Source of the DNA: an uncultured Bacteroidales bacterium
GTDB taxonomy: Bacteria > Bacteroidota > Bacteroidia > Bacteroidales > UBA932
Direction: 5' to 3'
DNA length: 50,369 nt
Assembly (NCBI GenBank): GCA_944326385.1
Contig: CALVDT010000041.1
Coordinates: forward strand, 1 to 50,369
Both the position numbers and the translations under genes were made by a program. The notes beneath the pieces are model-generated. The model searched no databases. It worked only from the letters and a program-made list of their open reading frames with translations, and was not told the origin of the DNA. Below, piece after piece: positions 9,754-17,992 of this stretch (the stretch's first letter is position 1; each line of letters starts with the position of its first letter).

Positions 9754-9809
9754 AATATGGAGTTTAAATTAAAAAATTTACTATTCCTGTCTGATTCACT
9801 CAAATCAGT

Positions 9810-9842
9810 CAAAAATAGTAAATTTATCTGAATGTCGGTCAA
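9810..9842 (-). promoter_or_regulatory. Promoter for kduI-kduD-DUF4861
   Basis: The minus strand reads TTGACC (9842-9837), then about 22 bases, then TATTTTTG (9817-9810), which fits the Bacteroidota pattern TTG/TAnnTTTG. The leader to kduI is about 50 bases. It contains a small inverted repeat CTGATT/AATCAG at 9791-9808. Confidence 0.6.
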
Positions 9843-9854
9843 GAATCCGACATT
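9831..9854. promoter_or_regulatory. Inverted repeat over the -33 region of kduI, candidate operator
   Basis: Perfect 8-bp arms AATGTCGG (9831-9838) and CCGACATT (9847-9854) flank an 8-base centre that contains the TTGA of the -33 box. No U-tract follows, so an operator is favoured over a terminator for uxaA, which ends 43 bases upstream. The binding protein is unknown. Confidence 0.45.
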
Positions 9855-9896
9855 ATTTTCTTATAAGGGCAGAAAAATCCGTCCCCGTTCACGGAG

Positions 9897-11390
9897 TCAA
9901 AGTGTGACCCCCGTCTTGAATATGGCAATTTCAGAATAGCCTGATTTCTCATTGCAGGTCTTTTCACCGGAAGCCACCGAAAGGACAAATTCCACGAAGC
10001 GGTCATCCACGGAAGCCACCGGTTCGCCGTCGAGGATTGCACCGGCATTGAAATCGATCCATCCCGGTTTTGCGGCAGCCAGACGGCTGTTCGTGGATAT
10101 TTTAGCGGTCGGGACAAAGGTGCCGAAAGGAGTTCCCCGGCCTGTGGTGAACAGGATCAGCTGGCAGCCGGCTGCAGCAAGGGCGGTCGCAGCGACAAGA
10201 TCATTGCCGGGGGCGCTCAGAAGGTTCAATCCCTTGGTACCGAGGCGGTCTCCGTACTTCAGGACATCCATGACGGCCGACTTTCCGGATTTCTGGGTAC
10301 ATCCCAGTGACTTCTCCTCCAGAGTGGAAATGCCGCCTGCCTTGTTGCCTGGAGACGGGTTCTCGTAGACCGGCTGCCTGTTTGACATGAAGTATTCCTT
10401 GAAACCGTTTATCAGATGCACTGTCTTTCCGAATGTCTCTTCATCCTTGCATCTTGACATGAGGATAGTCTCGGCGCCGAACATTTCCGGCACTTCTGTC
10501 AATACAGTCGTACCGCCTTGCGCCACGATCCAGTCGGAGAAACGTCCGAGCATTGGATTAGCCGTGATCCCCGAAAAGCCGTCCGAGCCTCCGCATTTCA
10601 GGCCGACCTTGAGCTCCGAGGCCGGAATCGCTTCACGTCTGTCACCGGAACAGGCTTCCGCAATCTCTTTCAGCAATCCGACACCTGCCTCCACCTCGTC
10701 ACCTTCGGTTTTCTGGCATTCCATGAACTTTATGCGGGTTCCGTCCACCGGCCCTGCCAGTTCCTTGAAAGCGGCAAGCTGGTTGTTCTCGCAACCGAGA
10801 GCCACCACAAGTACACCAGCCGCGTTCGGATGATGCACCATGTCAGCAAGAATCCGCCTTGTGTTCTCATGATCGTCGCCAAGCTGGGAACAGCCGTAGT
10901 TGTGGGGGAAAGCCACGACTTTCTCTATATATGGATAAGCATCCAGCGATTTGCGGAAATTCCCGGCTATCGCTTCAGCCACGCCGTTGACACAGCCTAC
11001 GGTAGGTATCACCCACAGTTCGTTCCTGATCCCGGCTCTTCCGTCCCGGCGCCTGTAGCCCTGGAATACGGCTTCTGGCACAGCTCCCGGAATATCCGTG
11101 CTTATCGGGACGTATCGGTATTCCATCACCCCTGACAGGTTTGTCCTGAGATTGGAATGGTCGACAAGGCCACCTTCAGGGACAGGTTCCAGAAGATGCC
11201 CGACAGGATATCCGTACTTGATCACGTTCTCGCCTTCCGACAGTTTCCGGAGTGCCATCTTGTGCCCTGCCGGGATATCCGACACGGCCGTTATCCGCAT
11301 TCCGTCTACAAGACAGGTTTCGCCTGCCGCCACATCAGTGACGGCGACAGCGACATTGTCGGCATGGTTTATCTTGATTATGGCAGCCAT
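9897..11390 (-). CDS. uxaA: Altronate dehydratase
   Basis: A 497-residue single-chain altronate dehydratase with the N-terminal SAF-like domain (about 1-90) followed by the large catalytic domain. Recognisable stretches are FPHNYGCSQLGDD, GCENNQ and LKCGGSDGFSG. It converts D-altronate to 2-keto-3-deoxygluconate, the last step of the galacturonate branch before KDG kinase. The ATG is 12 bases after the uxaB stop, so the two form an operon. The frame is intact and the length matches UxaA of other Bacteroidota. Confidence 0.95.
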   Translation of the reverse strand: MAAIIKINHADNVAVAVTDVAAGETCLVDGMRITAVSDIPAGHKMALRKLSEGENVIKYGYPVGHLLEPVPEGGLVDHSNLRTNLSGVMEYRYVPISTDIPGAVPEAVFQGYRRRDGRAGIRNELWVIPTVGCVNGVAEAIAGNFRKSLDAYPYIEKVVAFPHNYGCSQLGDDHENTRRILADMVHHPNAAGVLVVALGCENNQLAAFKELAGPVDGTRIKFMECQKTEGDEVEAGVGLLKEIAEACSGDRREAIPASELKVGLKCGGSDGFSGITANPMLGRFSDWIVAQGGTTVLTEVPEMFGAETILMSRCKDEETFGKTVHLINGFKEYFMSNRQPVYENPSPGNKAGGISTLEEKSLGCTQKSGKSAVMDVLKYGDRLGTKGLNLLSAPGNDLVAATALAAAGCQLILFTTGRGTPFGTFVPTAKISTNSRLAAAKPGWIDFNAGAILDGEPVASVDDRFVEFVLSVASGEKTCNEKSGYSEIAIFKTGVTL

Positions 11391-11402
11391 GGCGGAAACC
11401 GA

Positions 11403-12842
11403 TCAGAGAACCACTGATTCGACTGCCTTCCTCATGCCTTCGGACTGGATAAGCCGCAGGTTCTCCGTGAGCATGTCTGCAAGTCCCGGAATGAGGTTCA
11501 GGTCTTCTCCCCAGATGAATTCCGCCCCGAGCACTCCGCGGGCCACCTCGGCCACGTTGCCGGTTGCCCAAAGCGCCTTGAGCAGCCCTGTTATGGCAGC
11601 ATCGTCGGCCGGAACTATTTCCGTATCGCCCCGTTTTCCTCCCTTGTAATATGTTATGATTCCGGCAAGCCCAAGCACAAGTCCCTGAGGCAGAGTGCCT
11701 TTGCGCTTCAGGTATGTCTTGAGGCCTGGAAGATCTCTCGTCTTGTATTTAGGGAAGGAGTTGAGCATGATGCTCGTCACGAAATGCTTCACATACGGGT
11801 TGACGAAGCGTTCGATTACTGCATCGGCGAACTGTTTCAACTCGTTCATCGGAAGGTCGAGGGTCTCGATAAGTTCTTCATACATGACCTTCCTCACGAA
11901 CTTGCCGATGAGAGGGTCTTCGACACATTCCTTTACGGTATCAAGTCCCGACAGATAGCCGACCGGTGAAAGTACCGTATGCGGGCCGTTAAGCAATGTG
12001 ACTTTCCGCTCATGATACGGAGCCTCGCTCGGGACAAAAAGCACATTCAGCCCGGCCTTGTCGGCAGGAAACTCCTTTGCCACCGATTCCGGAGCTTCAA
12101 TGACCCATAGATGGAATATCTCGGCCTTCACCACCAGCCTGTCCTCGTATCCGGCCCTGTCAAGCAGTTCCCCGATGGTGTCCTTGGGATATCCCGGGAC
12201 AATCCTGTCGACCAGGGTGCAATACACTCCGCATGCCGTCTCGAACCAGTCCCGGAATCCGTCACCGAGATTCCACAGGTCGATGTACTGGAGTATGCAT
12301 TTCTTCAGTTCCTTTCCGTTCAGGAAAATGAGTTCGCACGGGAAGATGATCAGGCCCTTTGTCCTGTCTCCCTTGAAATATTCATATCTGTGATACAGAA
12401 GCTGCGTCAGTTTTCCAGGATAGGATGAAGCCGGACGGTCTTCAAGCCTGCACGCCGGGTCGAAGGCTATGCCCGCTTCCGTCGTATTCGAGATCACGAA
12501 CCGTATTTCGGGATTCTCGGCAAGCTTGATGTAGCTTTCAAAGTCCCTGTACGGATTTATGCCTCTGGTGATGACGTCTACCATGTCCAGCGAGTTCACC
12601 GGATTGCCCTTGTCGAGTCCCTGCAGATTGAGATGGTAAAGGCCGTCCTGCTCATTAAGGACGTCCACCATGCCCCTGTCTATAGGCTGGACTACCACCA
12701 CTCCGGCATTGAAATCCGTGGCTTTGTCTGTTTTCCATACGATCCAGTCGACAAAGGCCCTGAGGAAATTGCCTTCTCCGAACTGGATGATCTTTTCAGG
12801 ATATCCGGCTGCCTGTACAGTCTTTCTGTTCAATCTTTCCAT
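11403..12842 (-). CDS. uxaB: Tagaturonate reductase (altronate oxidoreductase)
   Basis: With the ATG at 12842 the product is 479 residues and begins MERLNRKTV, followed by the IIQFGEGNFLRAF stretch of the UxaB subgroup of polyol dehydrogenases (mannitol dehydrogenase superfamily). An upstream in-frame start at 12887 would overlap the -7 promoter box and is rejected. The enzyme reduces D-tagaturonate to D-altronate with NADH. UxuB-type fructuronate reductases have a different N-terminal signature. It is first in the uxaB-uxaA unit, divergent from uxaC. Confidence 0.93.
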   Translation of the reverse strand: MERLNRKTVQAAGYPEKIIQFGEGNFLRAFVDWIVWKTDKATDFNAGVVVVQPIDRGMVDVLNEQDGLYHLNLQGLDKGNPVNSLDMVDVITRGINPYRDFESYIKLAENPEIRFVISNTTEAGIAFDPACRLEDRPASSYPGKLTQLLYHRYEYFKGDRTKGLIIFPCELIFLNGKELKKCILQYIDLWNLGDGFRDWFETACGVYCTLVDRIVPGYPKDTIGELLDRAGYEDRLVVKAEIFHLWVIEAPESVAKEFPADKAGLNVLFVPSEAPYHERKVTLLNGPHTVLSPVGYLSGLDTVKECVEDPLIGKFVRKVMYEELIETLDLPMNELKQFADAVIERFVNPYVKHFVTSIMLNSFPKYKTRDLPGLKTYLKRKGTLPQGLVLGLAGIITYYKGGKRGDTEIVPADDAAITGLLKALWATGNVAEVARGVLGAEFIWGEDLNLIPGLADMLTENLRLIQSEGMRKAVESVVL

Positions 12843-12886
12843 ATCTTCGTGTTTTAGTATTACATGATCCCGGATTTCGGGTGACA

Positions 12887-12894
12887 CAAATGTA
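12887..12894 (-). promoter_or_regulatory. -7 promoter box for uxaB-uxaA
   Basis: The minus strand reads TACATTTG, an exact match to TAnnTTTG, 44 bases before the preferred uxaB ATG. A TTG at the -33 distance is not obvious, which fits a regulated promoter. Confidence 0.55.
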
Positions 12895-12902
12895 GCATTT
12901 TT

Positions 12903-12951
12903 CCGTGTCCGTTCACGGGGTTTTTGTTATATTTGCCGAGGTTTGGCAAAT
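12903..12951. promoter_or_regulatory. Two inverted repeats between uxaB and uxaC, candidate operators
   Basis: CCGTG/CACGG (12903-12918) sits where the -33 region of uxaB should be. ATTTGCC/GGCAAAT (12931-12937 and 12945-12951, 7-base centre) lies a little further out and overlaps TATATTTG on the plus strand (12928-12935), a possible -7 box for uxaC. Either could be bound by a uronate-responsive repressor; none is encoded nearby. Confidence 0.45.
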
Positions 12952-13046
12952 AATTCCAGATTTTTGAATAAATTTGATAACCGCGCCCGCCGCTATTGGC
13001 GATATTTGCGGAAACGGACTTGTAATAACCAATAACATTGACAGAA

Positions 13047-14495
13047 ATGGATAAGATCTTTTCAAAAGTGAAAGAGAACATCGAAGGTCTGATCGACAGG
13101 AAATTCATCAATGACGACTTCATGCTCAACAACGACTGCGCCCGTGAGCTGTATCACGAAAGTGCCGGGAAAATGCCTATAATCGACTATCACTGCCATC
13201 TTGTACCGAAGATGATCGCCGAGAACCACCAGTTCAAGGACATCACGGAAGTATGGCTCGGCGGCGACCATTACAAATGGAGGGCAATGAGAGGGAACGG
13301 TGTTCCTGAAGAGTTCATCACAGGGAACAGAAGCAGTTACGAGAAATTCGAAAAATGGGCCGAGACGGTTCCGTATACCATGCGCAACCCGCTTTACCAC
13401 TGGACCCATCTGGAACTGGCCCGCGTATTCGGGATATACGATCTGCTCAATCCGCAGACAGCCAGGCAGATATACGATGCGTGCACGGAAAAGCTCCAGA
13501 CCGAGGAATACAGGGGGCAGGAACTCATGAAACGGTTCAACGTCAAGGTTGTCTGCACCACAGATGACCCTGTGGACTCGCTCGAATACCACAAGTACAT
13601 CGCCGAACATCCGTTCGGGGTAAAGGTTCTTCCTGCCTGGAGACCGGACAAGGCCATGGCCATAGAAAAGCCGGGATATGCCGAATATGTCGGCCGCCTT
13701 TCGGAAGTCAGCGGAGTCCAGATCACAGGCTATCAGGATCTGCTGGATGCCCTCAGGAAGAGACATGACTTCTTCGGTTCGATGGGTTGCCGGCTGTCCG
13801 ACCACGGTCTGGAGACATTCTATGCCGAGGATTTCGAGATGGAAGAAATAGACTCGATATTCAGGAAAGGCATCAGGGGCGAAGCTCTGACCGGGAAGGA
13901 GATCCTGAAATTCAGAAGCGCCATGCTGCTGGATTTCGCACGGATGGACTGGGAGAAAGGCTGGGCGCAGCAATTCCATATCGGTGCCATAAGGGACAAC
14001 AACACCAGAATGTTCAACATCCTCGGTCCGGATACAGGATATGACGCCATCCATGATGTGAACTGCGCCGCCGCCGGACACAAGTTCCTGAACAGGCTCG
14101 CCATGGAAGACAAACTCACCAAGACCATCCTGTACAACCTCAACCCTAAGGACAACGAGGTCCTGGCCACTATGGCGTATACATTCAATGACGGGACTGT
14201 CCCAGGGAAGATGCAGCTCGGCTCAGGCTGGTGGTTCCTTGATCAGGAAGACGGGATGCGCAAACAGATGAATGCGCTTTCCGCACTGGGACTTCTCAGC
14301 AGATTCGTGGGAATGCTGACCGACTCCAGAAGCTTCCTTTCCTACCCTCGCCATGAATATTTCCGCAGAATACTCTGCAATGTCATAGGGGAAGATCTGG
14401 AAAAAGGCAAGCTGCCTAAGAGCGAGATGCCTTTCATCCATCAGATGGTCAAGGATATTTCGTACAACAATGCCGCGAGGTACTTCAATTTCTGA
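13047..14495 (+). CDS. uxaC: Glucuronate/galacturonate isomerase
   Basis: The 482-residue product is a full-length uronate isomerase of the amidohydrolase superfamily, converting D-galacturonate to D-tagaturonate and D-glucuronate to D-fructuronate. Visible are the metal-site-like YHCHLVP segment near the N-terminus, LGGDHYKWRAMR, and the C-terminal SYPRHEYFRR and NAARYF stretches. The ATG at 13047 is preferred over an in-frame TTG nine bases earlier because it gives the expected N-terminus. It is divergent from uxaB, completing the galacturonate branch UxaC-UxaB-UxaA. A strong hairpin follows the stop. Confidence 0.95.
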   Translation: MDKIFSKVKENIEGLIDRKFINDDFMLNNDCARELYHESAGKMPIIDYHCHLVPKMIAENHQFKDITEVWLGGDHYKWRAMRGNGVPEEFITGNRSSYEKFEKWAETVPYTMRNPLYHWTHLELARVFGIYDLLNPQTARQIYDACTEKLQTEEYRGQELMKRFNVKVVCTTDDPVDSLEYHKYIAEHPFGVKVLPAWRPDKAMAIEKPGYAEYVGRLSEVSGVQITGYQDLLDALRKRHDFFGSMGCRLSDHGLETFYAEDFEMEEIDSIFRKGIRGEALTGKEILKFRSAMLLDFARMDWEKGWAQQFHIGAIRDNNTRMFNILGPDTGYDAIHDVNCAAAGHKFLNRLAMEDKLTKTILYNLNPKDNEVLATMAYTFNDGTVPGKMQLGSGWWFLDQEDGMRKQMNALSALGLLSRFVGMLTDSRSFLSYPRHEYFRRILCNVIGEDLEKGKLPKSEMPFIHQMVKDISYNNAARYFNF

Positions 14496-14515
14496 TACCC
14501 CCGCCATTTGACAGA

Positions 14516-14568
14516 AAAGACCGGCTATGCTTGCAGAGACTACACAGTGCTCGCCATAGCCGGTCTTT
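14516..14568. terminator. Bidirectional terminator between uxaC and ettA
   Basis: Perfect 14-bp arms at 14516-14529 and 14555-14568 (AAGACCGGCTATG type) surround a 25-base loop. The A-run on the left and T-run on the right allow it to serve both converging genes. The loop, read on the minus strand, resembles the core of the palindromes near 46.1 and 49.6 kb. Confidence 0.85.
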
Positions 14569-14592
14569 CATGTTCCCATCGGACAGACCTTA

Positions 14593-16269
14593 CTATTCCA
14601 TGAGTTTCTTGTATTTGAAGCGGTGCGGAGTATCATTCCCCAGACGCATTTTCCGGTTCTCCTCGTACTCCGAATACGACCCCTCGAAGAAATACACCTG
14701 CGAATCTCCCTCAAATGCAAGAATGTGAGTGGCTATCCTGTCCAGGAACCACCTGTCATGTGAAATCACAACCGCGCATCCGGCAAATTTCTCCAGGCCC
14801 TCCTCCAATGCGCGGATTGTATTCACATCCACATCATTGGTAGGCTCGTCAAGAAGGAGGACATTTCCTTCATCCTTCAAGGTCAGGGCAAGATGAAGCC
14901 TGTTACGCTCGCCGCCCGACAGTATTCCGCAGAGCTTCTCCTGGTCCGCACCCGAGAAATTGAATCTGGATACATATGCCCTTGCGTTCACCTCGCGCTT
15001 TCCGAGTTTCACGAAATCGGAGTTCCCGGCTATCGTTTCATAGACTGTCTTGTCGGGGTCGATACTCCTGTGCTGCTGATCCACGTATGCAAGTTTCACG
15101 GTCTCCCCGATCTCGATGCTGCCTGAATCAGGCTTCTCATATCCCATGATCAATCTGAACAGAGTGGTCTTTCCTGCACCGTTAGGTCCTATGACCCCGA
15201 CGATGCCGGCCGGCGGAAGCACAAAACTCAGATGTTCGAACAGGAGTTTGTCTCCGAAAGCCTTCGACACATCATCAAACCTGATGACCTTGTTTCCGAG
15301 CCTCGGTCCGTCAGGGATGAAAATCTCCAGCGAAGCTTCCTTCTCCCTTGCATCCTGTCCGGCAAGTTTCTCGTATGCCCCGAGCCTGGCCTTTGATTTG
15401 GCCTGCCTTGCCTTGGGTGCCATCCTTACCCACTCAAGCTCTCTCTCAAGGGTCTTTCTCCTCTTGCTCTCCTGCTTCTCCTCCATCTCAAGCCTTCTGG
15501 TCTTCTGGTCCAGCCATGAAGAATAATTCCCTTTCCACGGAATGCCCTCGCCTCTGTCAAGTTCGAGAATCCACCCGGCGACATTGTCCAGGAAATAGCG
15601 GTCATGCGTCACTGCTATGACCGTACCCTTATACTGGTGCAGATGGGCCTCGAGCCACTGTATGCTTTCGGTATCGAGATGGTTCGTCGGCTCATCCAGA
15701 AGCAGCACATCAGGCTGCCTCAGAAGAAGACGGCAAAGAGCCACCCGTCTTCTTTCACCTCCGCTCAGTTTTGCTATCTTCGCGTCAGGCGGAGGACACT
15801 GGAGCGCATCCATGGCCCGCTCAAGCTTGGCATCTATCTCCCATCCGTCACAATGCTCGATCTTCTCCGTGAGTTCACCCTGCCGCTCTATCAGCTCCGC
15901 CATCTCTTCATCGGACATCGGCTCGGCGAACTTCATGTTGACCTCCTCGTATTCCTTCAGAAGATCCATTACCTCCTGCACACCTTCCTGCACCACTTCA
16001 AGCACCGTCTTGTCCGGATCCATCTGCGGCTCCTGCTCCAGATAGCCTACAGAATAACCCGGTGCCCATACCACTTCTCCCTGATAGGATTTCTCCACCC
16101 CGGCTATAATCTTGAGCAATGTGGACTTTCCTGAACCGTTCAGACCGATGATACCGATCTTGGCTCCGTAGAAGAACGACAGGTATATATCCTTCAATAT
16201 CACCTTATTGTTATGAGGCAGTATTTTACCGACCCCATTCATCGAGAAAATCACTTTTTCGTCTGCCAT
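14593..16269 (-). CDS. ettA: Energy-dependent translational throttle protein EttA (ABC-F)
   Basis: This 558-residue protein has two ABC ATPase domains and no membrane segments, as in ABC-F proteins. The first Walker A is GLNGSGKST (42-50), LSGGERRR follows, then a charged linker rich in Lys and Arg (about 245-300), and a second Walker A GPNGAGKTT. Length and the N-terminus match EttA, which binds the ribosomal E site and gates entry into elongation according to the ATP/ADP ratio. The gene converges on uxaC and appears to be a single unit. An antibiotic-resistance ABC-F role is not suggested by the linker. Confidence 0.93.
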   Translation of the reverse strand: MADEKVIFSMNGVGKILPHNNKVILKDIYLSFFYGAKIGIIGLNGSGKSTLLKIIAGVEKSYQGEVVWAPGYSVGYLEQEPQMDPDKTVLEVVQEGVQEVMDLLKEYEEVNMKFAEPMSDEEMAELIERQGELTEKIEHCDGWEIDAKLERAMDALQCPPPDAKIAKLSGGERRRVALCRLLLRQPDVLLLDEPTNHLDTESIQWLEAHLHQYKGTVIAVTHDRYFLDNVAGWILELDRGEGIPWKGNYSSWLDQKTRRLEMEEKQESKRRKTLERELEWVRMAPKARQAKSKARLGAYEKLAGQDAREKEASLEIFIPDGPRLGNKVIRFDDVSKAFGDKLLFEHLSFVLPPAGIVGVIGPNGAGKTTLFRLIMGYEKPDSGSIEIGETVKLAYVDQQHRSIDPDKTVYETIAGNSDFVKLGKREVNARAYVSRFNFSGADQEKLCGILSGGERNRLHLALTLKDEGNVLLLDEPTNDVDVNTIRALEEGLEKFAGCAVVISHDRWFLDRIATHILAFEGDSQVYFFEGSYSEYEENRKMRLGNDTPHRFKYKKLME

Positions 16270-16347
16270 GATAAAACAGTTTACCGTATTTTATAGAATC
16301 ACCGGACAAAAATAAGAAAAATGCGTCTCCAAACAAAACCCATATCC

Positions 16348-16887
16348 CTATCCGGTTGACTGTCTTATCCTTTTGCACCACTCTCGCGGGGCTTCCATCA
16401 TGAAGGCGCGGAAAGAGATGTTGAACGAAGCCATGGAATTGAAGCCGGAAAGACTGGCCATTTCGTTTATCCTCAACGAGGGGTTTTCCTTGAACAGCTC
16501 CACGGCATATCTGATCCTGTACCGGTTGACATACTGGCAATAATTCAAGCCCGTGAAGCGGTGGATAGCCATAGAGACATATGCCTTGTTAGTATAAAGA
16601 CGTCTTGCCACATCGTTGATACCGAGATTCCCGTCAAGAAAAGGCCTGTCGGTGATGAAATAATTCTCCAGTCTGGAATACACGTAGCTGATCGTATCGT
16701 CCTTCTTCCCCGCTGCAGCACCGGATTCGGTGCAGGCTTTTCCGGGTGACCTGCAGGGACTCCCGTCCTCTTCTTCCCGGCATCCCTTGTCTTCCCGCTT
16801 CCGACGGTGCGGCAGATTCTTCACTGTATGATATGCCGCAAAAGACAATGCAACCACAGACACCAGGATCAATAAAACAGTTTTCAT
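16348..16887 (-). CDS. Membrane-tethered AraC-type helix-turn-helix protein
   Basis: The 179-residue protein starts with one hydrophobic segment (about residues 3-22), then a basic and polar linker of about 45 residues, and ends with an AraC-family DNA-binding domain (about 80-175) with LGINDVARRLYTN and the second helix-turn-helix INEMASLSGFNSMASFN. No ligand-binding or receiver domain is present. The start ATG at 16887 is preceded by an exact -7 box. It may act as a membrane-anchored transcription factor for an unknown signal. Its neighbours, ettA and yitT, give no clue to target genes. Confidence 0.82.
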   Translation of the reverse strand: MKTVLLILVSVVALSFAAYHTVKNLPHRRKREDKGCREEEDGSPCRSPGKACTESGAAAGKKDDTISYVYSRLENYFITDRPFLDGNLGINDVARRLYTNKAYVSMAIHRFTGLNYCQYVNRYRIRYAVELFKENPSLRINEMASLSGFNSMASFNISFRAFMMEAPREWCKRIRQSTG

Positions 16888-16916
16888 AGTTTAGATCTTA
16901 TAATCTGTTCGTCCGA

Positions 16917-16924
16917 CAAAATTA
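16917..16924 (-). promoter_or_regulatory. -7 promoter box for the AraC-type gene
   Basis: The minus strand reads TAATTTTG, matching TAnnTTTG, 29 bases before the ATG and just after the yitT terminator. Confidence 0.45.
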
Positions 16925-16932
16925 CAAAATAA

Positions 16933-16961
16933 CCTCTCTCTGAACTGTATTCGGAGAGAGG
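16933..16961 (-). terminator. Terminator of the leuS-yitT-yitT operon
   Basis: Arms CCTCTCTC (16933-16940) and GAGAGAGG (16954-16961) enclose 13 bases. On the minus strand the stem is followed by TTATTTT, a typical intrinsic terminator tail. Confidence 0.75.
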
Positions 16962-17013
16962 CCGGCTCAAAGATTTTCTTTTTTTGAAAGAAATTTCTCT
17001 TTTTTCATATTCT

Positions 17014-17985
17014 TCATTTCATCTCCGGAAGATTTTCCTTCTTCCGTGTCTTTTTTTCACCTCCTCCTTTCAATGAGTCGAATCCGAGACCGTAGACCCC
17101 CATTACATTGGATACGGACAGGAAAGCCTTCGGGTCGATGGATTTCACATATCGCAGCAGAATATTCAGGTCAGTCTTCCTGGTCAGGATCATAAGGATG
17201 TCGCTCTCAGACTTGGTGTACCATCCTTCAGCCTTGATAAGCGTGACTCCGCGTCCCAGGTTCCTGATGACGGCATCGGCTATCTCTGCATAATGCTTCG
17301 AGAATATGAACACCTGCACGGACTGCTTGGTTCCGGACAGATACAGGTCCACCGCATAACCGTTCACTGTTATGAGGATAAGTCCGTATATGGATGTAGC
17401 AAGCTTTTCAGGGAACGGTATCACAGTCTCCGTACCGACATAATATGACGGGAACGCCATGGAAGACAGGATAATCACCACATCCATGAGCAGGATAAGC
17501 CTTCCCGGTGAGACATTCCTGTACTTGGAGACCATCAAGGCTATGATGTCGGTACCGCCGGAACTTCCACCCTGGGAAATGGACATGCCTATTCCTACTC
17601 CAGTCATGACTCCGCCTATGATTGTGCACAGCATCTTCCCGTTCGATACTGCAAGTTCCTGCGAGATATATTCCGGAATCAGCGGAGGGAGGATATTCAG
17701 AAGCACGGACGTGAACACTATGGCATAGATGGTCTTGCCGCCGAATCCACGTCCCATGACCTTGAAGGAGATGAGCAGCAGGATCAGGTTGATGGCAAAA
17801 TAGGTATAGCCCATCGGAAGTCCGAATGCATAATATACAATGGCACTCAGACCGGACACCCCTCCCCCGATAAGGTTATTGGGAATCAGGAAGATGGACC
17901 AGCCCGCCACATAGCAGAGCAGACCGATCGAAATCAGAAGATATTCCTTGATTGTTATCCAGACCGATTTTCTCAGTTCATGCAT
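17014..17985 (-). CDS. YitT family membrane protein (downstream copy)
   Basis: A 323-residue protein with about five hydrophobic segments in the first 200 residues (for example LISIGLLCYVAGWSIFLIPN, then a GGGVSGLS turn) and a soluble C-terminal DUF2179-like domain (about 225-300) with VTLIKAEGWYT. This is the YitT/DUF161 architecture; the function of the family is not firmly known. A Lys/Arg-rich tail follows the DUF2179 domain. It starts 7 bases after the stop of a close paralogue, so both are probably translated from one leuS-led message. Confidence 0.88.
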   Translation of the reverse strand: MHELRKSVWITIKEYLLISIGLLCYVAGWSIFLIPNNLIGGGVSGLSAIVYYAFGLPMGYTYFAINLILLLISFKVMGRGFGGKTIYAIVFTSVLLNILPPLIPEYISQELAVSNGKMLCTIIGGVMTGVGIGMSISQGGSSGGTDIIALMVSKYRNVSPGRLILLMDVVIILSSMAFPSYYVGTETVIPFPEKLATSIYGLILITVNGYAVDLYLSGTKQSVQVFIFSKHYAEIADAVIRNLGRGVTLIKAEGWYTKSESDILMILTRKTDLNILLRYVKSIDPKAFLSVSNVMGVYGLGFDSLKGGGEKKTRKKENLPEMK

Positions 17986-17992
17986 CTTTCTT

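Noticed and set aside
13038-13046. TTG start for uxaC
   Set aside because: The ATG nine bases later gives the expected N-terminus.
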